DNA of 5,645 nt from Burkholderiaceae bacterium (GTDB lineage Bacteria > Pseudomonadota > Gammaproteobacteria > Burkholderiales > Burkholderiaceae): the NCBI GenBank assembly GCA_025057735.1, contig JANWUU010000055.1, positions 1 to 5,645 of the forward strand, written 5' to 3'. This document shows, piece by piece, positions 1 through 5,645 of this stretch (positions are counted from its first letter, which is position 1; the number at the start of each line of letters is the position of its first letter). The notes under the pieces are model-generated. The model worked only from the letters and a program-made list of their open reading frames with translations. It had not been told where the DNA came from and made no database searches. The position numbers and the translations under genes are program-made.

Positions 1-1
1 C

Positions 2-145
2 ACTCGGCGTTACGGTATCCCGGTGCTGGCGATCGCCGATCTGGACGACCTGATGACCTTCATCGATTCCGACGCGCCGCAGGCGGCCGAACTGCGGCCG
101 CATCGCGACGCGCTCCTGGCTTACCGCGAACGCTATGGCGCCTAG
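2..145 (+). CDS. pyrE: Orotate phosphoribosyltransferase, C-terminal end (gene cut by left edge)
   Basis: Only the last 47 codons are present, read in the frame that begins at base 2 and ends at TAG 143-145. The enzyme joins orotate to PRPP to give orotidine 5'-phosphate, the fifth step of de novo UMP synthesis in the cytoplasm. The visible peptide has a hydrophobic beta strand (IPVLAIADLDDLM) followed by a helix and ends in AYRERYGA. That closely resembles the PyrE C-terminus of Proteobacteria; the E. coli protein, as I remember it, ends AYREEFGV after a similar strand and helix. The PRPP-binding motif and catalytic lysines lie outside the window, so the call rests on the C-terminal match alone. 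The next gene is on the same strand and its longest reading starts within the last codons of pyrE, so co-transcription is possible. No terminator is seen after the stop. Confidence 0.85.
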   Translation, partial: TRRYGIPVLAIADLDDLMTFIDSDAPQAAELRPHRDALLAYRERYGA

Positions 146-923
146 GGAACCCCTGAGCAACCGACTGCGCGTCCCGATCGCGGTGTGGCGTGCTCGCGCG
201 CTGCTCGGCCATCTCCTTGATAGGTCTCTTCGCTCGCGGCGCGGCGTCGTGCGCTCGGCGCTGCGGGCGCCCGTTCGTCCGAGGTTTCTCGGGACGCTGC
301 GCGCGCCGATCTACGCCGCGCTGGCGCTCGCCAGCGGCGCGGCCGGTGCGCAGCTTTACGTCTGCACCACCGCGAGCGGGCGCACGATCACCGCCGACCG
401 CCCGCCGCCGGAGTGCGCCGACCGGCCGATCCGCGAACTGCGCGCCGACGGCTCGGTCAAGCGCGTGATCGAGCCGCCGCTGACGCCCGAGCAGCGGGCC
501 GCGCTGGAGGCGGAGCGCAAGCGGCAGATGCAGGAGGCGGAGCGGCAGCGCGCGCAGATGCGGCGCGACCTGTCGCTGCTGGAGACCTACGCCAACGAGA
601 CCGAGATCGAGAACGCCCGCAACCGCGCGCTGGCGGACCGCCAGGTGCTCATCGAGCGGGCCCAGCGGCGCCTGCAGGAGTTGCTGCGCGAGCGCAAGCG
701 CCTGGACGAGGAGACCGAGTTTTACGTCCGCCGCGAGCTGCCGGAGAAGCTGAAGCGCGAGATCGCGGCCAACGAGGAAATGATCCGCGCCCAGGAGAAG
801 GCGATCGCCGACGCCAAGGCCGACATGGCGCGCGTCAACGAGCGCTACGACGCCGAGGCGAAACGCTTCCGCGAACTGGTTACCGCCGGCGCCAAGCCCG
901 TGCAGCGCGGCACGCTGCAGTGA
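135..923 (+). CDS. Putative secreted coiled-coil protein with DUF4124-like N-terminal domain
   Basis: The longest reading gives 262 residues. A hydrophobic stretch at residues 59-69 (IYAALALASGA) ends in an A-G-A signal-peptidase-like site at 70-72, so the mature protein probably starts at Gln73 and is exported. The first ~50 mature residues resemble the DUF4124 pattern: LYVC, a glycine turn, then a second cysteine (Cys77 and Cys94, a possible disulfide). Residues from about 118 onward are almost entirely charged and alanine/leucine-rich helix (ALEAERKRQMQEAERQRAQ and similar), typical of a coiled coil. The function of this family is unknown; a periplasmic or envelope location is inferred. 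The start is doubtful. ATG 135 overlaps the pyrE stop by 11 bases and would leave an arginine-rich 58-residue stretch ahead of the signal segment. GTG at 249, or a rare CTG at 297, would give a more normal signal peptide. No start has a good ribosome binding site. The stop at 921-923 is 16 bases from the convergent gatB stop. Confidence 0.75.
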   Translation: MAPREPLSNRLRVPIAVWRARALLGHLLDRSLRSRRGVVRSALRAPVRPRFLGTLRAPIYAALALASGAAGAQLYVCTTASGRTITADRPPPECADRPIRELRADGSVKRVIEPPLTPEQRAALEAERKRQMQEAERQRAQMRRDLSLLETYANETEIENARNRALADRQVLIERAQRRLQELLRERKRLDEETEFYVRRELPEKLKREIAANEEMIRAQEKAIADAKADMARVNERYDAEAKRFRELVTAGAKPVQRGTLQ

Positions 924-939
924 GCGCTGTTGGCCGTCC

Positions 940-2388
940 TCAGCCGGTGAGCTTGCGCCGCAGCAGCTCGCTGACTTGCTGCGGGTTGGCCTTTCCGCGC
1001 GAAGCCTTCATCGCCTGACCGATCAGCGCCTGCAGCGCCTTTTCCTTGCCGGCGCGGAATTCCGCCGCCGGCCTCGGGTTGGCGGCGATCACCTCCTCGA
1101 CCAGCTGTTCCAGCGCTGCGCCGTCGGAGATCTGCCACAACCCACGCGCCTCGATTACCGCATCGGCGCTGTCGGCCTCGCGCCGCCACAGGGCGGCGAA
1201 CACCTCCTTGGCGGCGCGCCCACTGATGGTGCCGTCGCGCACCCGTTCGATCAGACCGGCTAGTTGCTGCGGGGACACCGGACAGGCGTCGATCTCGATG
1301 CCGGCGTCGTTGAGCGCCGCCGACACCTCGCCCAGGACCCAGTTAGCGGCCGCCTTCTTGTCGCCGACCTGCGCGGCGACGGCCTCGTAGTAGTCGGCCA
1401 GCGCCCGGCTCGCGGTCAGCGTCGCCGCATCGTATGCCGGCAGCGCATGCTCGCGCATGAGGCGCTCGCGCCGCGCCGCCGGCAGCTCGGGCAGCGCCGC
1501 GCGCACGCGCTCGATCCACGCCGGCGCGATCTCCAGCGGCAGCAGGTCCGGGTCCGGGAAGTAGCGATAGTCCATCGCGTCTTCCTTGCTGCGCAGCGGG
1601 CGTGTCTCGCCCTGCTGCGGGTCGAACAGGCGCGTCTCCTGCACCACCTGGCCGCCGTCTTCCAGCAGCTCGATCTGCCGGCGCGCCTCGAACTCGATGG
1701 CCTGCTGCAGGAACCGGAAGCTGTTCAGGTTCTTGATCTCGCAGCGGGTGCCCAGGCGCGGCTCGCCGCGCCGGCGCACGCTGACGTTGGCATCGCAGCG
1801 GAAACTGCCCTCCTGCATGTTGCCGTCGCAGATGCCGAGCCACACCACCAGCGCGTGCAGGGCCTTGGCGTACGCGACCGCCTCGGCGGCGGAGCGCAGA
1901 TCCGGCTCGGAGACGATTTCCAGCAGCGGCGTCCCGGCGCGGTTCAGATCGATGCCGCTGATGCCGCGGAAATCCTCGTGCAGGCTCTTGCCCGCATCCT
2001 CTTCCAGGTGCGCGCGCACCAGCCGCACCGTCTTCGCATACGGCCCGCCCCCCCTGGGCGCGACCAGGAAGGACAGCGCGCCGCCCTGCACGACCGGGAT
2101 CTCGTACTGGCTGATCTGGTAGCCCTTCGGCAGGTCCGGATAAAAGTAGTTCTTGCGCGCGAAGATGCTCCGCGCGGCGATCGTCGCGTCCACCGCCAGG
2201 CCGAATTTGATCGCGCATTCCACCGCCGCCCGGTTCAGCACCGGCAGCGTGCCGGGCAGCGCAAGATCGATCGCGCACGCCTGCGTGTTGGGCGGCGCGC
2301 CGAAGGCGGTCGGCGCGCCGGAGAAGATCTTGCTGCGGGTGGAGAGCTGCACATGCGTCTCCAGTCCGATCACGATCTCCCAGTCCAT
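940..2388 (-). CDS. gatB: Asp-tRNA(Asn)/Glu-tRNA(Gln) amidotransferase subunit B
   Basis: A 482-residue protein, close to the usual GatB length of about 475-500. GatB binds misacylated Asp-tRNA(Asn) or Glu-tRNA(Gln), activates the side-chain carboxylate with ATP and Mg2+, and transfers ammonia delivered from GatA. The catalytic cradle motifs are intact: GLETHVQL at 8-15 (Glu10 and His12 belong to the metal/ATP pocket in studied members), [15 protein letters not shown] at 77-91, HLEEDAGKS at 127-135, [17 protein letters not shown] at 147-163, FRCDANVSV at 196-204, EIKNLNSF at 217-224, and [17 protein letters not shown] at 266-282. The C-terminal helical/YqeY-like tRNA-binding region runs from about residue 330 and includes [13 protein letters not shown] (385-397). 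ATG 2388 was chosen because [15 protein letters not shown] is the family start and it lies 2 bases after the gatA stop. The same frame stays open far upstream, through gatA, but that part is antisense-free noise in the wrong frame of gatA. The ribosome site is weak (a GGGG run about 10 bases upstream), so coupling to gatA translation is likely. Confidence 0.97.
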   Translation of the reverse strand: MDWEIVIGLETHVQLSTRSKIFSGAPTAFGAPPNTQACAIDLALPGTLPVLNRAAVECAIKFGLAVDATIAARSIFARKNYFYPDLPKGYQISQYEIPVVQGGALSFLVAPRGGGPYAKTVRLVRAHLEEDAGKSLHEDFRGISGIDLNRAGTPLLEIVSEPDLRSAAEAVAYAKALHALVVWLGICDGNMQEGSFRCDANVSVRRRGEPRLGTRCEIKNLNSFRFLQQAIEFEARRQIELLEDGGQVVQETRLFDPQQGETRPLRSKEDAMDYRYFPDPDLLPLEIAPAWIERVRAALPELPAARRERLMREHALPAYDAATLTASRALADYYEAVAAQVGDKKAAANWVLGEVSAALNDAGIEIDACPVSPQQLAGLIERVRDGTISGRAAKEVFAALWRREADSADAVIEARGLWQISDGAALEQLVEEVIAANPRPAAEFRAGKEKALQALIGQAMKASRGKANPQQVSELLRRKLTG

Positions 2389-2390
2389 GT

Positions 2391-3851
2391 TTAGAACCCC
2401 GTTGGCACGCGGCGGTGCCAGTCGGTGGCGCACTGATAGGCGTGCGCCGCGCCGAGCAGCTTCGCCTCCTGGAAGTGATTGGCCATCAGTTGCAGCCCGA
2501 CCGGCCGCCCCTTGGCGCCGAAGCCGCACGGAATGCTCGCGCTCGGAATGCCGGCCAGCGAACCGGGCACCGTGTATAGATCGGCCAGATACATCGCCAC
2601 CGGATCCGCGGCGCGCTCGCCGAACTCGAAGGCGACGCTGGTGGTGACCGGCCCGGCGATCAGGTCGCATTGCGCGAAGGCGCGCGCGAAGTCCTGCGCG
2701 ATCAGCCGCCGCACCTGCATCGCCTTGATGAAGTAGGCGTCGTAGTAGCCGTGCGACAGCACATAGGTGCCGATCAGGATGCGGCGCTTCGGCTCGGCGC
2801 CGAACCCCTCGGCGCGCGTCTTTTTGATCATGTCGGTGAGGTCCGCGTACTCGCGCGCGCGATGCCCGTAGCGCACGCCGTCGTAACGGGCCAGGTTGGA
2901 GCTCGCCTCCGCCGGCGCGATCACGTAGTACACCGGGATGCCGAGCTCGGCGTTCGGCAGCGAGATCTCCACCAGGTGCGCGCCGAGCCGCTCGAATTCC
3001 GCCAGCGCCGCCTGCACCGCGACCTCCACGTCCGCCGCCAGCCCGGGGCCGAAGAACTCTTTCGGCACGCCGATGCGCAGCCCGCGCACGCCGTCCTGCA
3101 GATGGCGCGTGTAGTCCTCGCCGGGGCGCTCCACGCTCGTGGAGTCCTTCGGGTCGAAGCCCAGCATGGCGTTGAAGACGAGCGCCGCGTCCTCCGCGGT
3201 CTGCGTCATCACGCCGGCCGTATCCAGCGAGGAGGCGAACGCGATCATGCCCCAGCGCGACGGGCGGCCGTAGGTCGGCTTCACGCCGGTGACGCCGGTG
3301 AAGGCCGCCGGCTCGCGGATCGAGCCGCCGGTGTCGGTGGCGGTGGCCGCCGGCGCCAGCCGAGCCGCCACCGCGGCAGAAGATCCGCCCGAGGAGCCGC
3401 CCGGCACCGCTTTCGGATCCCACGGATTGAGCACGTTGCCGAACGCGCTGTTCTCGTTGGACGAGCCCATCGCGAATTCGTCGCAGTTGAGCTTGCCCAG
3501 GCAGACCATGCCAGCCGCCTTGAGGTTGGCCACCACGGTGGCATCGAACGGGCTCATGTAGCCGGCCAGCATCTTCGAGGCGGCCGTGCTCGCCCAGTCG
3601 CGCGTGACGAAGATGTCCTTGTGCGCGACCGGAACGCCCAGCAGCGGGCCGGATTCGCCGCGCGCGCGCCGGGCGTCGGCCGCGCGCGCCTGCGCGAGCG
3701 TAACGTCCGGGCGCACGTCCAGGAAGGCGTTCAGCGTCCGGTGCCGTTCGATGCGGTCCAGGAAGTGCCGGGCCAGCTCGACGGCCGACACCTCCCTGCG
3801 GGCGAGCAGCCGGCTCAGTTCGGCCAGCGTGAAATGGGCCAGTGCGGGCAT
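2391..3851 (-). CDS. gatA: Asp-tRNA(Asn)/Glu-tRNA(Gln) amidotransferase subunit A (glutaminase)
   Basis: A 486-residue amidase-signature protein of normal length. GatA hydrolyses glutamine and channels the ammonia to GatB. The Ser-cisSer-Lys triad is in place: Lys78 (VAHKDIF), Ser153 (GGSSGGSS) and Ser177 (TDTGGSIRE). The numbering is one lower than the well-studied Staphylococcus aureus enzyme (Lys79, Ser154, Ser178). Residues matching its glutamine-binding Arg and Asp are also seen: Arg357 in KRRILIG and Asp424 in LADLYTV. The C-terminus has the family block [19 protein letters not shown] and ends [11 protein letters not shown]. Position 180 is Glu, where many relatives have Gln (SIRQPAA), a mild variation. 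ATG 3851 is the only ATG, GTG or TTG start in frame in the 85-base gap after gatC, and it gives the usual N-terminus ([20 protein letters not shown]). It has no Shine-Dalgarno; its upstream bases read CCTCCT on the coding strand (3861-3856), the opposite of what is expected. Confidence 0.98.
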   Translation of the reverse strand: MPALAHFTLAELSRLLARREVSAVELARHFLDRIERHRTLNAFLDVRPDVTLAQARAADARRARGESGPLLGVPVAHKDIFVTRDWASTAASKMLAGYMSPFDATVVANLKAAGMVCLGKLNCDEFAMGSSNENSAFGNVLNPWDPKAVPGGSSGGSSAAVAARLAPAATATDTGGSIREPAAFTGVTGVKPTYGRPSRWGMIAFASSLDTAGVMTQTAEDAALVFNAMLGFDPKDSTSVERPGEDYTRHLQDGVRGLRIGVPKEFFGPGLAADVEVAVQAALAEFERLGAHLVEISLPNAELGIPVYYVIAPAEASSNLARYDGVRYGHRAREYADLTDMIKKTRAEGFGAEPKRRILIGTYVLSHGYYDAYFIKAMQVRRLIAQDFARAFAQCDLIAGPVTTSVAFEFGERAADPVAMYLADLYTVPGSLAGIPSASIPCGFGAKGRPVGLQLMANHFQEAKLLGAAHAYQCATDWHRRVPTGF

Positions 3852-3894
3852 GGCTAGGAGGACCGGCGCCGCGCGAGCGGGTGTTGCGCCGCCT

Positions 3895-3936
3895 GCGGCC
3901 CGCCACGGCGGAACGGCGCGGGACCGTGGTGGCCGC
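3895..3936 (-). repeat. Interrupted inverted repeat in the gatC-gatA spacer
   Basis: A two-part dyad begins directly after the gatC stop. On the + strand, GCGGCC (3895-3900) pairs with GGCCGC (3931-3936), and CCACGG (3903-3908) pairs with CCGTGG (3924-3929). This gives a 12-pair stem with a 2/1-base internal loop and a 15-base apical loop. In the gatCAB transcript it would fold as a stable hairpin between gatC and gatA. There is no T-run after it, so it does not look like an intrinsic terminator. A role in mRNA stability or subunit ratio is only a guess, and the high G+C makes chance dyads fairly likely. Confidence 0.55.
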
Positions 3937-4224
3937 TCATTCGATCACCTTCGGCACCAGGAACAGGCCATCGGCGGCCGCCGGTGCGTTCTTCAGGTTC
4001 TCCTCCCGCGTGTCGCCTTCGGTGACCTCGTCCTCGCGCAGGCGCTGTGCGCCGCCCAGCGGATGCGCCATCGGCTCCACCCCGGCGGTGTCGATGCGCC
4101 GCATGCGCTCGATCAGCGCGAAGATGTCGTTGAGTTGGGCGAGCGTCTGCTGCGCTTGCGCGGCATCGATGTGGATGCGCGCCAGATGCGCGATGCGATA
4201 CACGTCGTCGAGGGTGAGCGACAT
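3937..4224 (-). CDS. gatC: Asp-tRNA(Asn)/Glu-tRNA(Gln) amidotransferase subunit C
   Basis: A 95-residue protein of the normal GatC size. GatC wraps around GatA and holds it to GatB; it has no catalytic residues of its own. The family pattern runs end to end: [18 protein letters not shown] at 3-20, the helix [18 protein letters not shown] at 28-45, the linker [19 protein letters not shown] at 49-67, and the C-terminal [12 protein letters not shown] 4224 is chosen because [17 protein letters not shown] matches the family start. The bases just upstream on the coding strand (TTTCCCCG) contain no Shine-Dalgarno. It is the first gene of gatC-gatA-gatB and is divergent from mreB across 164 bases. 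In many Beta- and Gammaproteobacteria that also have GlnRS, GatCAB mainly makes Asn-tRNA(Asn); which substrate applies here cannot be told from this window. Confidence 0.96.
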   Translation of the reverse strand: MSLTLDDVYRIAHLARIHIDAAQAQQTLAQLNDIFALIERMRRIDTAGVEPMAHPLGGAQRLREDEVTEGDTREENLKNAPAAADGLFLVPKVIE

Positions 4225-4302
4225 CGGGGAAACGGTCCGAGCGAGCGTCGACGGATGTCGCGCAAAGGCGCGTCCGCCGCAGGGAGAATCGACACTTTGG
4301 CG

Positions 4303-4309
4303 TATTATC
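4303..4309. promoter_or_regulatory. Possible bidirectional -10 element between gatC and mreB
   Basis: The 164-base divergent gap is very GC-rich except for one AT-rich patch. Read on the + strand it gives TATTAT (4303-4308), one mismatch from the sigma70 -10 consensus and about 80 bases before the mreB ATG. Read on the - strand it gives GATAAT (4309-4304), also one mismatch, and about 80 bases before the gatC ATG. No good -35 lies at 16-18 bases on either strand: TCGACA at 4289-4294 is only 8 bases from TATTAT. This is the most likely promoter position for both operons, but it rests on the hexamers alone. Confidence 0.3.
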
Positions 4310-4335
4310 GCGCACCACTTTCGCGCCGTCGCGCG

Positions 4336-4365
4336 CCGCGGTCGCCGCGGGCGGGCGGCGCCGCC
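4336..4365 (+). repeat. GC-only hairpin and palindrome in the mreB leader
   Basis: CCGCGG at 4336-4341 and again at 4345-4350, separated by TCG, can form a 6-pair stem with a 3-base loop. It is followed by the perfect 12-base palindrome GGCGGCGCCGCC at 4354-4365, ending 23 bases before the mreB ATG. The outer words GCGCCG (4323-4328) and CGGCGC (4356-4361) could pair as an alternative, enclosing fold. If transcription starts near 4315, this lies in the untranslated leader just ahead of a gene with no clear ribosome binding site. Any regulatory role is inferred. Confidence 0.45.
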
Positions 4366-4370
4366 TCTGA

Positions 4371-5432
<1,062 letters not shown>

Positions 5433-5438
5433 GCGGCG

Positions 5439-5516
5439 CGTCGGCCGGCGCCGTGCGGCGGCCCGGGGTGCGCGGCGCCGCCCGCGCCGAGCGCCGCCAC
5501 GGCCCGACGGCCGACG
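5439..5516 (+). repeat. Nested inverted repeat filling the mreB-mreC spacer
   Basis: CGTCGGCCG (5439-5447) is the exact reverse complement of CGGCCGACG (5508-5516). Nested inside, GCCGTG (5450-5455) pairs with CACGGC (5498-5503). The result is a 9-pair plus a 6-pair stem with a 2/4-base internal loop, enclosing about 42 further GC-rich bases that can fold in several ways. It starts 6 bases after the mreB stop and ends 10 bases before the mreC ATG. There is no T-run, so it is not a typical intrinsic terminator. A role in lowering mreC relative to mreB, or in protecting the mreB message, is conceivable but not shown; base composition alone could produce it. Confidence 0.5.
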
Positions 5517-5526
5517 GGCGACGACG

Positions 5527-5645
5527 ATGGATTACGGCCCGCCGCCCCTGTTCAACCAAGGCGTTTCGGCGCGCGCGCGGCTGCTGTTCTTTGCCTGCCT
5601 GGCGGTGGCGCTGATCGTCATCGACGCGCGCGCGCGGTTGCTGGA
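5527..5645 (+). CDS. mreC: Cell-shape protein MreC, N-terminal part (gene cut by right edge)
   Basis: Thirty-nine codons are visible, starting at ATG 5527. The peptide MDYGPPPLFNQGVSARARLLFFACLAVALIVID has the pattern I associate with betaproteobacterial MreC: a short proline-rich cytoplasmic tail, a basic stretch (ARAR), then a single membrane helix at about residues 19-33. MreC is a bitopic inner-membrane protein whose periplasmic domain links MreB and MreD to the peptidoglycan synthases PBP2 and RodA; that domain lies beyond the window. Position directly after mreB supports the call. The ribosome site is weak (GGGCG 10-14 bases before the start) and is preceded by the GC-rich inverted repeat, so translation initiation may be limited by structure. 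Confidence 0.92.
   Translation, partial: MDYGPPPLFNQGVSARARLLFFACLAVALIVIDARARLL

Noticed and set aside
217..222. TTGATA, one mismatch from a -35 hexamer, within the 5' part of the DUF4124-like gene.
   Set aside because: No -10-like hexamer lies 16-18 bases downstream (the bases there are CGCGGC), so it does not support a promoter.
1264..3857. Long + strand open frames opposite gatB and gatA (376 and 395 codons).
   Set aside because: They are antisense to strongly conserved genes, show no recognisable motif, and have the Arg/His/Ala-rich composition typical of shadow frames in GC-rich DNA.
3854..3862. A near-perfect Shine-Dalgarno (AGGAGG) on the + strand at 3856-3861.
   Set aside because: No credible + strand gene starts just downstream; the site is the complement of the bases upstream of gatA on the other strand.
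2389..3906. The gatB reading frame stays open for a further ~500 codons upstream, across gatA, as if encoding a 988-residue protein.
   Set aside because: The upstream part is low-complexity Arg/Gly/Ala-rich translation of the gatA region in the wrong frame. The gatA frame itself gives a perfect amidase, and GatB homology begins exactly at the ATG at 2388. High G+C makes stop-free shadow frames common.

Overview
This is an ordinary core-genome stretch of a high-GC (roughly two-thirds G+C) Gram-negative bacterium, most likely a betaproteobacterium. Three things suggest this: the style of the MreB and MreC N-termini (MreC opens MDYGPPPLFNQG), a complete gatCAB set, and gatCAB placed head-to-head with mreB and close to pyrE. 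I recall this neighbourhood from betaproteobacteria but could not check it here. Nothing indicates a mobile element, phage, CRISPR array, RNA gene or recent transfer.

Layout, left to right. The window opens inside the last 47 codons of pyrE (orotate phosphoribosyltransferase, + strand). A secreted, coiled-coil DUF4124-type protein follows on the same strand, ending at 923. Its longest reading overlaps the pyrE stop, but the true start is probably further in. After only 16 bases, three convergent genes on the - strand run gatB (940-2388), gatA (2391-3851) and gatC (3937-4224). In transcription order this is gatC-gatA-gatB, encoding the three subunits of the tRNA-dependent amidotransferase that makes Asn-tRNA and/or Gln-tRNA. 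A 164-base divergent gap (4225-4388) then separates gatC from mreB (+, 4389-5432), the actin-like cell-shape protein. A 94-base GC-rich spacer leads to the first 39 codons of mreC (+, from 5527), which runs off the right edge.

Functionally these are independent housekeeping units: the end of a pyrimidine-synthesis gene, an envelope protein of unknown role, a translation-fidelity operon, and the start of the mre elongasome operon. The only shared control point visible is the gatC/mreB divergent gap, which has one AT-rich patch that reads as a -10-like hexamer on both strands.

No gene has a convincing Shine-Dalgarno sequence. I found no hairpin followed by a T-run that would count as an intrinsic terminator. 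GC-rich inverted repeats lie in the gatC-gatA and mreB-mreC spacers and in the mreB leader. At this base composition such dyads are not rare, so they are weak leads. I found no undescribed system here.
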